Shown one piece after another: positions 11,719 through 24,168 of a DNA stretch of 64,000 nucleotides (its first letter is position 1; each line of letters begins with the position of its first letter). The stretch is from positions 1,054,001 to 1,118,000 of the forward strand of contig JACGCM010001594.1 of NCBI GenBank assembly GCA_014058105.1, in the 5' to 3' direction. The DNA comes from Kingdonia uniflora. Its lineage: Eukaryota > Streptophyta > Magnoliopsida > Ranunculales > Circaeasteraceae. A program made the translations under genes and the position numbers. The notes beneath the pieces were generated by a model. That model was not told the DNA's origin, ran no database searches, and saw only the letters and a program-made list of their open reading frames with translations.

Positions 11719-12111
11719 ATGAGAAACGCCCCCATACCTTTTGTTGGCGGTATAGTGATACAAGAAAGTCTTTCAAATGAAGTTTCAGCAACCATTGTTA
11801 CTGAGGTGCCAAATCGCATTAGCACTTTAGTTCTGGAAGGACTCTCAAAAAGGGTACTAGCTCAACGTGCCCGAAGAGAAAAAGAAAAAAATAAAACAAC
11901 CAATCTCGATCAACCAATGCAAAGACCAATACAACAAGATCATTCTAAGCGTTCAATGGCACAATGTGCCAGAAGAGAACGCGAGCGGCAATTAAGGGAA
12001 CCTGGGCATACTGAATCCCCCGCTCCTCAAACTCTCGATAACTTTGCAGAAACTATTGTGCATACTAGGGCCTTTAATGGACAACATTTTTGTTTTGCGT
12101 GGTTGGATTGA
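11719..12111 (+). pseudogene. Helitron replicase/helicase N-terminal fragment
   Basis: The 130-residue frame carries two copies of a basic motif, KRVLAQRARREKEK and KRSMAQCARRERERQLRE, spaced about 40 residues apart. Such RARRERER repeats are typical of the N-terminal region of plant Helitron Rep/helicase proteins, which drive rolling-circle transposition. The Rep HUH motif and the PIF1-type helicase domain are absent, so this is a fragment or a deleted non-autonomous copy. A Helitron-like 3' terminus follows about 230 bp downstream. Confidence 0.5.
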
Positions 12112-12239
12112 TGGAGTGTTTGATTTTCGTTCTCAGGCTAATTATTCTTCATAGATTCATGGCATTCACGGGTAAAGGTGCCGAAGGTACCCATCATAAT
12201 AGGTCACCACTAATGACTGTTAAATATATAATCATACCA

Positions 12240-12343
12240 AAGGCACCTATAGAGGTTTTAACGCCAAAGGCGCGCTAATGAAAATTTTATAGCACCGAAG
12301 GCGTGTCGACATATTCAATGTGGCGAGCCACGGGCAGTACTAG
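12240..12343 (+). mobile_element. Helitron-like 3' terminus
   Basis: The sequence has the hairpin GTGGC-GA-GCCAC, then eight bases, then CTAG followed by host T. This fits the Helitron rule of a hairpin about ten bases before CTRR with insertion into A/T. The upstream motif ATAGCACCGAAGGCGTG and the whole terminus recur at 46745-46842 (TGGCGAGCCACGAGTAGTAC), so both ends belong to one family. It lies directly downstream of the helicase-like ORF. Confidence 0.6.
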
Positions 12344-12345
12344 TA

Positions 12346-12350
12346 TATAT
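12346..12350. repeat. Target-site duplication of the Tat element (left copy, TATAT)
   Basis: TATAT directly precedes the 5' LTR and is matched exactly by TATAT at 25443-25447 directly after the 3' LTR. A 5-bp duplication is normal for Ty3 integrases. It shows that 12351-25442 is one insertion. Confidence 0.85.
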
Positions 12351-13047
12351 TGTGGTAACCTACTCGCAGCCTTTGACCTCCTCACTCGAAGTCTACTTCG
12401 TATCCTACTCGAATATATCGAAGACTACCTCAACTCAGAATCAATCCCCTCAAGAAACTCTTGTAGTCGAAGCCTCGACGGCAGATAAACCTTCGAGAAT
12501 GGATCAGCACATAACAGCAGATAAACCTTCGAGAACGGTTCAGCACATAATAGCAAATACCCTTTGACTGAACGTTCGAATAGTAGCAGTGTGATGAGAC
12601 TAGCAGCCAGCTCAAACGGATTGGACGGTGCATTAATTGGTCTCTCAGCTACAGTGACAGGGATGCCCGTAATAAATGCCGCAACCAGAAAGCCCGGACA
12701 GTAATCATGTAGCCTGGCCCACTCTTGGTGACTCAGCTTCTTATGTCTCTATAAATAAGAGAGAGGGGAAGCCAAGAGGGAGTTAGAAAAATCCTCTCTA
12801 AACCCTATGCTTTTTACCTTCGACCACTTAAAAACTGTATTTGATCTTTATTATTACTCATCAGTAATAGAATCACAGTTTAAAAATCCTCATCAGAGGT
12901 CGTAGAGAGTCACATTCGGGCCTCTACGCAAGTATTTGTCTCTAATTAGTCTCTTTTTAGGCCATATACATGTACATCTTTGATGAGAGGTTGACCTCCG
13001 TGTTGTAAGAGCCATCTTCGCTTCTCCACAAAGATCATGCCCTTACA
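12351..13047 (+). repeat. 5' LTR of Tat element
   Basis: It begins TGTGGTAACC and ends CCCTTACA, followed by the PBS. It contains a short internal repeat (GCAGATAAACCTTCGAGAA, near 12481 and 12520) and a TATA box at 12750-12757. It is collinear with 24746-25442 over the whole 697 bp. Confidence 0.93.
12750..12757 (+). promoter_or_regulatory. LTR TATA box
   Basis: TATAAATA lies in the LTR ahead of GAGAGAGGGGAAGCC, a likely transcription start region. The same word is kept in the 3' LTR at 25145-25152. Confidence 0.6.
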
Positions 13048-13049
13048 AT

Positions 13050-13067
13050 TGGCGCCGTCTGTGCTTC
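13050..13067 (+). other. Primer-binding site
   Basis: TGGCGCCGTCTGTGC begins two bases after the 5' LTR. The first nine bases are complementary to the 3' end of plant tRNA-Asp (which ends ACGGCGCCA); the match weakens after that. Confidence 0.75.
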
Positions 13068-13133
13068 CCACACTATCAGTTACCTCACCTTTGTTACCTT
13101 CCTTTCTTTCCCACTATTTACCGCTCCTTTTCA

Positions 13134-14850
13134 ATGGCCCCTTCCCGCTGTGCCAACTCAATTCAGGCAGGCAATTCCATTGACGGAGTCGCCGCTCAAG
13201 TCGCTTTACTATCTCAGCAAATTGCTCAAGCAGAAGAGCGCTATCAGCATCAACTCACCCAGGAACGAGAAAACCACCGCTAGGCATTAGAAACTGAACG
13301 GAATCGCCGGGTAGACGACGAAAATAGACAGAATTGAGCAATCGATGAGCTACGCAACACAGTCCGAGAACATCAACGGATAGAGCCATTAGAACCCGCC
13401 CGTCAGTCCCAGGTACCAGATCAATTGCGCGTATCTGCTCGCGCCCGCCTTAGACCCTTAACAAACCTCGAGTTACCCCCAGCTCCCATCTATCCCGAAG
13501 GTATTCGCCGTAATATTCCCCCCACTGGCTCTATCCACCACAGAATCTACCCCACTGAAGACTCTTCTGACTCTACCCCCCATTCATCAAGATACCCTCG
13601 GCCTGTCAAAGACCGACTCGGCAAACGTCGTCCCGCTCGAGACCGAATCAGGGAGCGCAATACTGAATATATACCACACATTCGACCCTGCAACCATCGA
13701 CATCACCAATCTCCCCCTCCTGCATATATCACACAACAAGACTTCGACCACAAGATACAACCCGTTATTCGCGTCAGCGCAAGCCCAGCCTTAAACTCAT
13801 GGAGCCGCCTCAACAATCCTATTTGTGTCACTCTACACGCCATCGACATACCCCCCAATTTCCGTGCCCTCAAGCTCAGCAAATATCACAACACAGACCT
13901 TAAAGCCTACATTTTCGAATTTCAAAACTCACTAAGCCTTTACTCTACTGCCGACTACCTGTTATGTTGACTTTTCCCAACTAGCCTCACTGAAAACCTA
14001 CTTCGATGGTATCACAATCTCCCAAATGGCTCGATACGAAGTTTCGAGCAACTCACGCAGCTCTTCATCACCCAGTTCGCCTTCAACAAAGATAGAGAAG
14101 TCAGAGTAGACGCACTATTTAATTTCAGAAAGTCAAGCACAAAGACCCTCAAAGCGTTCACAAAGCGATTCCTTGACGAGTCACAGAAAATAGAGAACCT
14201 CGACTGTGCAAATGCTATCCTCGCATATTCAAATGCTCTGCCTGATCATAGTCGAGTTAAAGAGTACCTCGTCCTCCACAAACCCTAAACACTCGAAGAG
14301 ATGCTCTCGAAGGTCAACGGCTATATCGACCTCGAAAGACTCCAAGGATCTCGCAAACACACCCAACCTTCGAACACTACCCACTTCAACAAACCGCGAT
14401 AGCATTCGCATTCCACTCCACTACCCTTGATCGTTCCCGTCTCACAGGAGACTGAGAGCCACAAACACCCTTATACCGACAGTAGTGCTGAAGCTCGAAA
14501 GAAGCGATCGAAGCCTATCTTGCCTACACTCACCGTCCCCTCAGTACCCTCTTACTGTACATCCAGGCAGACCCCATATGGCGCATCCCCCTCCCAATCA
14601 AAGTCAGACCTGGGGAGCCTTATTGTGCAAATCACAAATACAATTGCCACCATACGAATAAATGCTTCGCCCTCCAACATTCTCTCGAACTCATCCTCTG
14701 AGAAGGACGTCTGTACCAGTACGTTACCGACCTTCCCAGTTACCTCGATGGGTCTTACCTTCAATCCCTCTCCACCCATACTACTGACCCAGCCGTGGTA
14801 CATATCTACCAATCATATTTCATCGAAGTCAACAATATAGACAGTGGTCG
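13134..14850 (+). pseudogene. Tat gag pseudogene
   Basis: A likely start is ATG 13134 (MAPSRCANSIQAGNS). Next comes a Q/E-rich coiled-coil stretch with two in-frame stops, a proline/arginine-rich linker, then a capsid-like core over 13800-14330 (LNNPICVTLHAIDIP, then LLRWYHNLPNGSIRSFEQL). This resembles the retrotransposon gag family. In another frame near 14620-14690 a zinc-knuckle-like C-x2-H-x5-H-x4-C pattern is visible (YCANHKYNCHHTNKC). At least five stops or frameshifts interrupt it. Gag forms the particle that packages element RNA. Confidence 0.8.
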
Positions 14851-14999
14851 TTCGCTTAGCAAACGAAAGCGCATCGGCGAATGTTACAAACTTTCTTACC
14901 AGGAAAAATTCCCTACCCTACTGCCAGAATGCAGCCGTCACCCTCGTCTCGAGGGCATTTCTCTCATCAATTGTGACACGTCACACGTCCGTTTCCTAC

Positions 15000-15150
15000 A
15001 TTTTGATCATCTAGTCATTATGATTAAGATTGAGAACATTGTCCTTCACACAATGCCCATCGACACAGGAAGTGCAGCTGACATCCTATTTCAACCCACC
15101 GTTAAAAAATGCAGAAAACTGAACTCATTACCCCAGCCAACGTCGAGTTA
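15000..15150 (+). pseudogene. Tat aspartic protease
   Basis: The motif IDTGSAADILF keeps the catalytic D-T-G of retropepsins. The domain precedes RT as in all Ty3 elements and is followed by frameshifted sequence. It would have processed the gag-pol polyprotein. Confidence 0.8.
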
Positions 15151-15739
15151 AAGGATTCAACAGGACTACTAAAGTCGCTGTTAGTCGTATCAGCCTACCT
15201 GTAGCCACATGACCCATCACCCTTCAAACCAGCTTCCTTGTCATCGACAAAAAATCCAAATACCTCGCTATCCTCGGGCGGGACTGGCTCCATGCTATGC
15301 GAACTATACCCCCGACCTATCACCTAACCCTTCGTTTTACAACTCCCGAGGATACGTGGAACCTCAAAGGATCTCAACGTCTCGCCCGCTCATGAGAGCA
15401 CCCAGAAATTGACCAGACTAGAAAACTTGTCAGACGCCCATAGCAATCACTGTACCTTTTTCTCCCTTCGACTTCGACAAATGCCACCCCCCATATCGAG
15501 CCTACCATTTATATCAAACTCGACGGCCCTGGTCGAGGAACATTCATTGGAACTTTTCTCAGCGAGGCTGAACGCCTCGAGCCTACAAATTACCTTCGAG
15601 CAAACACGGACATCTTTGCATGGACATTTCTGGAGATGCCTGGAGTCGACCCCAGCCTGGCATGCCATCGCCTCGATCTCATTCCCAATTCCATGGCAAT
15701 CAAACAAAAGAAGCGTACCCTGGCACCATGACATCGAGA

Positions 15740-16886
15740 AGCGGTTAACCTCGAAGTAGACAAGCTTGTAGCCGCGGGATTTATCAGGGAAGTCAAGTAC
15801 GCTGACTGGATATCGAACATTGTGGAAGTTCCTAAGAAGAACGGAAAGATCCAAATCTGCGTCGACTTCACCGACCTCAATAAACACACACCGAATGACA
15901 GATTCCCACTGCCAACCATTTCAGTACTCCTCGATGCCACTGCCGGACACGAACGCCTATCCATGATAAACGCAGCTTCGGGTTATAATCAGGTACCCCT
16001 CCTCCCAGAAGATCAACTTAAAACTTCCTTCATAACTAAACAAGGCCTTTATTGTTTTAATGTCATGCCTTTCGGCCTTAAAAACGCGGGTGCCACTTAC
16101 CAGCGCCTCGTCACAACTATGTTTAAACCCCTGCTTGGCAAGTCAGTCGAAGTCTACATCGACGACATGTTATACAAGAGTATACAAAAACATACCCACA
16201 TTCATAACCTGACCGACATCTTCTTAATACTTCGCACCTATAAAATGAAACTCAACCCAGAGAAGTGCCAGTTTGGTGTCTCATCCGGAATATTCTTGGG
16301 CCACCTTATCAGTAAACGTGGCATTGAAATCGACCCCACCCACATTCGAGCCCTCATTGACATGCCCTCACCCACAATAAAGACAGACGTTCAAAAGGTG
16401 GCTGGCAGAATAGCAGCCCTTAGCCGTTTTATTTCCAAGTCCTCTGATAGATGTGTTTGGCTCTTCTCCTTATTATGCAGTCAGGGCGCCCATAAAATAA
16501 GAAAGAAAAACAACCCTGAGATCAATTGGACCACCGAGTGTGAAGACGCCTTTCTCGAACTCAAAACCTATCTTGGCCGCACACCCATCATCAGTACCCC
16601 CATCGAAGGTGAAGCACTCTCCCTATATCTCATTGCGACAGAAACATCAATTAGTTCCGTACTCATTCGCCTTGATTCCAACATCGAAAAACCTGTATAT
16701 TTCATCAGCAAAACTCTAACCCCTGCCGAAACCCGTTATTCCAAACTTGAGAGATTTCTCCTGACACTTGTCTATTCAGCCCGCAAGCTCAAGCCATATT
16801 TTCAAACCCACCCCATTCGTGTCATCACGAGTTACCCTCTCCACGGAGTAGTTAGTAAAAAAGAAAAATACAGACGAGTACAATAA
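15740..16886 (+). pseudogene. Tat reverse transcriptase and RNase H
   Basis: RT motifs run in order: VPKKNGKIQICVDFTDLNK, SMINAASGYNQVPLLPEDQ, MPFGLKNAGATYQRL and the catalytic YIDDM (codons at 16155-16166). The thumb and connection follow (LNPEKCQFGVSSGIFLGHLI). The first RNase H covers about 16590-16860 (LSLYLIATETSISSVLI ... KPVYFISKTLTPAETRYSK). The domain is nearly open over 354 codons, the best-preserved part of the element, but upstream and downstream frames are broken. In the RNase H the first catalytic Asp position reads as part of LIATE, so activity is doubtful. Confidence 0.92.
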
Positions 16887-17049
16887 TGGTCTGTATACCT
16901 TGGCGAGCACGACATAACATTCAAGAAGCAAATATCTCAGAAAGGCCAAGCAGTAGCAGATTTTCTCGCCGACTTCCCGGCTGAAGATTGCGACTGGGAA
17001 GTACATGAAGACGATCTACCAGAAGAGCAACCTGAAGTTAGAGATCCAT

Positions 17050-17420
17050 GAGACCCCCTTTCTGGTTGGTGTTTATTCACAGATGGCTCTGCATGACCCA
17101 ATGGTTCTGGATTTGGTATTGTCTTGGTCACGCCGACTAATGACCGAATAGAGAAAGTAGTGAAACTTACCTTTGAATATTCTAATAATGAAGTAGAGTA
17201 TGAAGCACTGATCCATGGTCTTGACCTCGCACTCAATCTCGGCATTCCAAAACTCGCAGTCTTTACGGATTCCCAACTCATTCAGAGACATTACTTAGGA
17301 GAAAATCAAGTTAACGGTCGCATGGCTGACTACGCTTTACTTGTGCGACAGCGCATGGACTAATTTCCCGAAAAATCAACAATTACCCATTATCCTTGAG
17401 GAGAAAATAGACATGCCGAT
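17050..17420 (+). pseudogene. Second (archaeal-type) RNase H, Tat-lineage hallmark
   Basis: After the first RNase H and before integrase comes another RNase H fold: LFTDGSA, then NNEVEYEALIHGLDLALNLG, then LAVFTDSQLIQRHYLGE. The D...E...D acidic residues are visible. This extra domain was acquired by the Tat clade and is used here to place the element. Two TGA stops fall near 17049-17095 and a stop follows at 17361. Confidence 0.85.
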
Positions 17421-17639
17421 GCCCTCACCTACATAGCATCTATGTTGGGACAGACAGAATCTTGGAACCTCCACATCAAAGTACTCGAACGCCCAAGTAT
17501 CGACCAGATGGAAATCAATGCCATTAATACTGGGGGCGAGAGTCTCGATTGAGATGATTGGCGAACACCATTCCTTCATTACCTTACCAACGCCACCCTT
17601 CCCGATCCCAAAGCCAGACGTTCACTGTTAAAAAACTGC

Positions 17640-18800
17640 CGCAGATACACTATCCATAATAATGAAATACATCGCAAATCTCCAAATGGCATCCTCCTTT
17701 GATGTATATCCAATACCAAAGCCTCTCGAATCATGGCAGAGCTTCACAAAGGCACCTGTGGTGCTCACACCACTGGTCAATCTTTGGCCCATCGAGCTGT
17801 AACCCAAGGATTGTTTTGGCCTAATATGAGAAAGCAAACTTCAGAATATGCAGCACATTGTGACAAATGTCAGCGTTATGCACATGACATCCATTGCCCC
17901 TCTCGAGATCTTCATGTCAGCCAAGTTTCTTGGCCATTCAAAAGATGGGCCATCGATCTCATTGGTCCGTTCCCAAAAGCATCGGGTAGCAGAGAAAACA
18001 TCATTGTTGCCACTGATTACTTTATCAAATGGGTCAAAGTTGTTCCCTTATGCCGAACCAGAGAAGAGGAAGTCATCAAGTTTTTATGGGAAAGCATCAT
18101 TACCCGCTTCGAGTGCCCCTACATGATTTGGTACGATAATGGTCCCCAGTTCATTGGCAATAAAGTAAGGAATTTCCTCAAAAAATACAACATTATTCTT
18201 TCGCCCTCTACACCTTACTACCTCTAGGGCAACGGTCAAGTTGAAGCAATTAACAAAACTATCGTTGATGGTCTGAAGAAGAGAGTCGATACAAAGAAAG
18301 GATGATGGGTTCAAGAGTTACAACACGTCCTCTGGGCCTATCGCACAACACCAAGAAAGTCTACCGGATGCACCCCCATCCTCCTAATATATGGAACAGA
18401 AGCAGTACTACCAACTCAGTTTGAAATACCCACTCGAGATCCTAACCTCCCTGACAAAAATAATGAGTTTGAACTCGCTGCAACATGTTGTAGATTGATG
18501 AAACTAGAGACCGATCTATCGCCAACCTAGGCCGCTACCACGCATCACTTCAGAAATCTTACAACAAGCGAGTTCGACCATGAAGTTTCAATATTGGAGA
18601 GCTAGTACTCCGACGAGTAAATTAGTCGACGAAACCTGCGAATGCTGGTAAATTAGCCGAATCTTGGGAAGGACCCTACATAATCTACGATAAAACAGAC
18701 AAAGGATCTCACTGCTTGATGACAGAAGACGAAGAGCCTTTACTGAACCCTTGGAACACAATGCAGTTGATCTCTTATAAAAGGCCTTACCTTCAATCAT
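17640..18800 (+). pseudogene. Tat integrase
   Basis: The zinc-binding N-terminus (ELHKGTCGAH ... AHCDKCQRYA) is followed by the catalytic core: AIDLIGPFP, then WYDNGPQFIGNK, then GQVEAINKTIVDGLK, giving the D, D and E residues. A TAG at 18224-18226 replaces a likely CAG just before the last catalytic segment. The C-terminal region continues to [14 protein letters not shown] and a degraded tail near 18800. It would have inserted the cDNA. Confidence 0.9.
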
Positions 18801-18944
18801 GTACTACCGATGTAATCCAGGATAATCAATAAACGAGATTTTTGTCACCAATACTTTGTCTCATGTTTCACTTTAAAACTCTGGGTTTAACTCGAATACC
18901 ATGACGACCATCGATCTAATTAGTACTCAAGGATAATCTTAACA

Positions 18945-19520
18945 ATTCTCCAGTCTCCAAAATTTGAGCAAACTTGAGGGGCACGAATGGTCGAAAGACT
19001 GGACCCTCAGGGATGCATTGGAGGCAGTTCGATATTCCTTCGTTGTGGCTACGGCCATCGAAGTACAGTCCATTTCTTGGTCTACCCCAGGTATCTTGTC
19101 CACCCACGCCCCGACAGATACTTCAGAGCGATCTTGAATTGCTTAAGTCTCCAAAATTCGAGCAAACTCGGGGGGCACGAATGGTTGAAAGACTGGACCC
19201 TCGGGGATGCATTGGAGGCGATTTGATATTCCTTTGTCCAGGCTCTGAAATCGATGAAGTACAGTCCTTTTCTTGGTCTACTAAGAGTATCATGTCCACC
19301 CTCGCCCCGACAGATACTTGGGGGGTCCTTGAATTGCTCAAGTTTCTAACATTCGGGCAAACTCGAGGGGCAAGGATGGCCGAAAGACCGAACCCTCGGG
19401 AATGCGTTAGAGGCAATTCGAATGCTTCGTTGTGGCTTAGGCCTTCAAAGTTTAGCACATTTTCAGTTTTCCCCTCGGTATCACGTCCCCTCGCCCCGAC
19501 TAATACTCGGGGGCAATCTG
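18945..19520 (+). repeat. Triplicated repeat, units of about 185-195 bp
   Basis: Three direct copies start near 18953, 19147 and 19340 with AATTYGAGCAAACT-type words, then GGGGCACGAATGG, then a CCACCCYCGCCCCGACAGAT-type end. The array sits between pol and the antisense ORFs, where Tat elements often carry tandem repeats. The copies are diverged. Confidence 0.85.
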
Positions 19521-19953
19521 GAAATGTTTCGAGTTTTCAATATCGCTGTGGCTTCGGCTTTCGATGTCCAAAAGCACACACTGAGTTTTATCCACATTAC
19601 TTCCATATTCTATATGGATTAACAATGCTAAAGTCATGTAAACATCAAGGAAATATCTTACATATTATCTGTCAACGCGGCAATCACAGAGCGAGTCAAA
19701 GATCAATCATCAATAGTTCAAAGAAAGCAAAATTGGCATAATAAGCATACAAGTTCCAACATTCCAAGGTTAGCATAAGATAGCACGACTATTAAAGAAC
19801 TACATCGGAAAGTCAGATTCAGCAGACACAGAATGTACCACAGAAGACATACATCAACATACTCAGAATAAACTACAGAAGTTCAAAAAATACAGCACAA
19901 CATAGTTCAACATATTACAAATCACCACATAAACAACCCCAATTCAAAATACC

Positions 19954-22126
19954 TCACACTGGAACGGTCTCACATTCTTGTTCCACAAATGCTCCACCCT
20001 CAGTAACTTCGATGGCTTCATTCGAGACTCCGACAGCTCCACCACCAACAAGACCACTACTGGATGCTTCAAGAAGAGCAGTTTCTCCAACACCTTCAGT
20101 ACGCCCAAATGTCTCATGAACAACGGGCAACTCTACTCCCTCCAGCTGGACCTCCTCACTTTCAACAAATTTTGGAGACACTGGGTACGGTTTGAGTGTA
20201 TCAAGGTCATACCCCTTTTCATCTATGAAAGTCTTCAACCTCACAGTCACCTGGCATTCGCCATCATACTGCCCCCAGAACCTCACCTTCTGTTCAGCCT
20301 TCTCCCTCTCACACGCTGCAAGCTTCGCAGCCCACTCCCGCTCCAGGCTCGACCGCCGAAGTTTGAGCCTCTCATCATAAGACTCGGTAAGAAACCCAAG
20401 GTCTTGCTTCAACTTCTTTACCTCAGACACCAGTGATGCCTCTGTCCCATGGGAAAGATCAAGATTTTCCAATGCTTGCCGCAACTTTACTTTTACTGAC
20501 TTCATAGCCTTGCTGTACGCTCGCACCCAAGCATCCGTTTGCTAAAATATTCAATCAGTCAGTGAACTATGAAACTCAAAGAATTCGGAAGACATTTTAG
20601 AATATCACAATAAGGAGTAGTATATAGTTACCTAAAACATGTACCTCTTTACTTTCTTCGACGCCTCGTCTGGGTCATCCTCCCAGAGTTCGACCATTAA
20701 AGTTTTCTTAGCGACAGCCTACTCCTGTCGTTCCGCCTCTGTCATTTCTTCATCCTCATCCTATGTATCGTCCTCCCCCAGTGCCCAACGCATCTTGCAT
20801 TGGCCATCATTCAATTGCTGTCATTTCAGAGCTTTGGGAGCAGCACGACTCTTCCCTTTCTCAATATGAGTCGATACTGGTATTGGCCTCAATCTCGAAG
20901 CCTCGACAACCACTTCGGGCATCGCTGCCACTTGTTTAGACCCCTTGCGAGATCTCGGCACAAATTGATAGTTCCTCGGTATCTCCTCTCCTCCCATTTC
21001 CCTTGACCTCTTGGATGAACCTTCACTTTTTTTCTCTTTGCTAGCTTCGGCGTAGTGGGTACGCTTCGAAGCAGGGAATTAGCCTTCTTCCTCCTTTGCC
21101 TCTTGATTTTGAGACTGTCAAATACCGAATTTACCCAATCTTCACTAGCCTTAAGCAGATTGTCAATGTAATTCACCAGATTATCCCAAGTCAAACTTCC
21201 CAGACCTATAACAGTAAAACAAAACACAGTTATCACAAATTTCATAAACACGTCAACAGCAAACCCTTCAACAACAAACTTACTTTCATTATATACCCTA
21301 TGGTGCAGTTTATAAGGGTCATCCATGTCTAGATTCTCAAAGTTACCTCTCACTATCAACAAATCTTTATTCCACCCTCGACCCGTCGAGCACAGATAAA
21401 AAACCAAGGTTTCTCCGGGTGACATTAGATGTGATAGGTCCCTGGGTTCTGACTCGCCTTCCTCAAGTAAAAGGTAATAATATCAAACCACTTAATCAAA
21501 TTTCGGCCCTCACCAGCCAAATTTACATTCATCCCCTCTATCACCTTCATCATCTCATAAAAATTCCCGTTCATTTGCACTGGAACTACCTCCCAAAAAT
21601 TCAAAACTTCTTTCACCAGCCTTCGGAGCGGTAACTCCATCCCCAATCGAATTTGGCCCCTATAAGCCATAATCCTGCTCCCAGGATTTGATTTAAAGGT
21701 CAATCCCGCCCCTGCAACACTTTAAAATATCCCCACCATCGACAGTTCTAACTTAGCGGCAAACCTCTCTAACCTAACCCTATCCTTCGCAGCAACGAGA
21801 CCCCCAACGCCATCTGAGTCAGTCGAATCCTCCCTATCGCTACAATAACCTTTATTTCCCCCTCTCTCACCCGACGGCCCTACATCATCCCTCTCTCCCT
21901 ACACCTATTTCTCCTCCTCACTATCCTTAGTTACTATCATCCTTCGACACCTCAAAACCACAACCTCCTCAGCAGGCAACATCATTGATAATGGGGCCTC
22001 GGTTACTACATCTAAAACTTCTACATCACTACCATCACCCATTGGGGCTCGACCAGAAATACTAGCTTCGAATTCTTCGATCACTTCATCTATCAATGCC
22101 CGTCTCAAAGCCGGACGGTTATCCAT
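19954..22126 (-). pseudogene. Spliced antisense ORF of Tat element (PF04195-like N-terminus, coiled-coil C-terminus)
   Basis: The main start is ATG 22126 (MDNRPALRRALIDEVIEEFE), directly after a TTCTTCTGTAG acceptor-like word. An acidic region is followed by LPLRRLVKEVLNFWEVVPVQ and NGNFYEMMKVIEG, resembling the putative gypsy-type transposon family PF04195. An intron of 78 bp is clear (21283-21206, GTAAGT...TATAG). The next exon is lysine-rich and acidic. A second intron ends at 20542 (TTTTAG), and the last exon (20541-19954) encodes a coiled coil (LVSEVKKLKQDLGFL) and an acidic valine/glycine-rich tail. Several stops and one frameshift break it. It runs against the pol genes, so it would need its own promoter near the 3' LTR. 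Function unknown. Confidence 0.7.
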
Positions 22127-23282
22127 TTTTAGCCTACAGAAGAAGAGGCATGCAATTAGATCGACAAACTCGACAAATTCCGTGTCCATCCTATCTACCC
22201 CCTCCAAAAAATACCTCAGACCGGGTCGTAACCCAAACTTTTCCCCTCTCCGACATCTCGAGTACCATTTCTAAACCATAAACACAGATTATTCTGCCTC
22301 TATTATCTAAACCAAAACAAAAAAAACACAAACATAGAACAGAGTTCACAGAGATCAAATGTCATACCCGAAATTATCAAAACTAACCCAAATCAGAGAG
22401 ATCACAGCCTCAGATGCCCTAACATTTTCTACGTTTGCAATGGTGCTTCTCCTGCTCCTTCTCACTCTCTATGGTTTTCACAAGCAAACTAGCACAGTAA
22501 TTACTCACCTCTCACTTATATATATTTCAAAAACCCAAAAATACCTCAATTTATTAACCGCTATCAATACCACGACCCCACCTCCTGGCTTTTTGGCTAA
22601 CAGTGTGCTTTGGCAAACGTACCCTTTACATTTCCCACGTGCGAACAATCTGTTTACCCAAAATTGTATGTACTGCCGAAGCTTCTCAAACCTTATTTTC
22701 CCAGATCGAAACTAAATAGTCAAAATACAATAGTCACATCACCACCTTTTTCGTCAAATGAGTAAAACATCATCATTACTTCCTGGCACACTGCCCTAAG
22801 CGCACGTACCACTCTGACAGACCAGCCGTCTAGATTGTCAGATCGGCCAGTCAAATCAAACCTCACCATCGATACTCCATTGAACCTTACCTTCGATACA
22901 TCATCAAACCTCAGCTTTGATAGACTATCGAACTTCACCAACAAACCCCACATTCGACCAGTCAAAACTTCGTGCCTTCATACAAAATTTTCAGTTTCGA
23001 CAAAGTTTTTTTTTTATCCCAACAAGTTCAGTTTTATATCCCAAATATTCATACAATACAGTTATACCACCGAACTCGTACCGAACAGTGTTATATTTAG
23101 AATTCAGAATCTACTACTATATCCCGCAGTTCACAACAATTTCTATTGGTACTATCATCAAAAGAACTTTTTATTCCAATAACGAGGATAATACTACAAA
23201 AGTCATGCAAAAAAAATGGAAAGAAGAGCGAAACAGAACAAATCAAAGCTGCAACATGAGAAACTATAAAAGGAAACCCTAT

Positions 23283-23597
23283 CTAATTAGCAGGTTGCTC
23301 CTCTGCAACAGCGGCCGCCGCAGCTTCATTCTCCTGATCCACTATATCCTCTGCGAAGCCTTTGAGAAGCGACAGTCGATAGCTGGGTAGCGGCCCCATC
23401 ATTTGTACTATTCCTCACCAGTACGCGAAGGGCATATCATAGAGAGATGCTCCAGGTTCTGCCTCAAAAAGATCTGGCATTTTAACGTTAATGTCGTCCT
23501 CTATCCTAAACCTTTGTTGAAGACCTAGAAGGGCCTCCTGAATCCTCCTCGCCCTAACGGTCGCTTGATCTTCAGCAACCGGTACATTCTCAGCCAT
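23283..23597 (-). pseudogene. Antisense small ORF B of Tat element
   Basis: It starts at ATG 23597 (MAENVPVAEDQATVRARR), continues RIQEALLGLQQRF and reaches DMPFAYW, then meets a TGA and goes on with an alanine/glutamate-rich tail to a stop at 23283. It is related to the next ORF out (24169-24492): both have an acidic MPDL/MPNL segment followed by PFAY. Unknown function. Confidence 0.5.
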
Positions 23598-24168
23598 ATT
23601 AGTAAAAAGGAAGTACTAAGTTAAAAGAGAAGAATGCTGCAACACAGATAAAGAAATCTCTCCCTCCTCACCCCTTTTTATACCTCTAAACTTACCAGAA
23701 CTTTCCCTCTTCCCTAACCGAATTAATGGTAACCTTCAATTCCCAACAACAAAAAGTCAACATGCGATCTCTCCAACTTCCAAGACGTAACTGATTCGTC
23801 TATACCTGTATTCTAACCTCCTCCCCAACTATTCCCAGTCGAACATATCTCCAGCATCGAACATTCGACCATCGTAAGACTCGATCTCCACAATAGCCCA
23901 TCATCAACCTTCGATCATGATTTTCTTTGAGCATATCTTTGTACCTCGCGCCTAGAAGACTAGTCGTTTGCATTCGTCTACGTTATCTAAGCAAATAACA
24001 GGAATACAGACACGAGCAAAATATTTTGTCCATTTCAATTTTCGAATACAGAAAAACAAGTTACATTTTTTCCTTACCACCACAAACTCAAAACAACTCC
24101 CTCCCACAAAATAAAATAGAAACTATATAAAATATATACCACAATAATCACAACATCAACCCAGCGCC

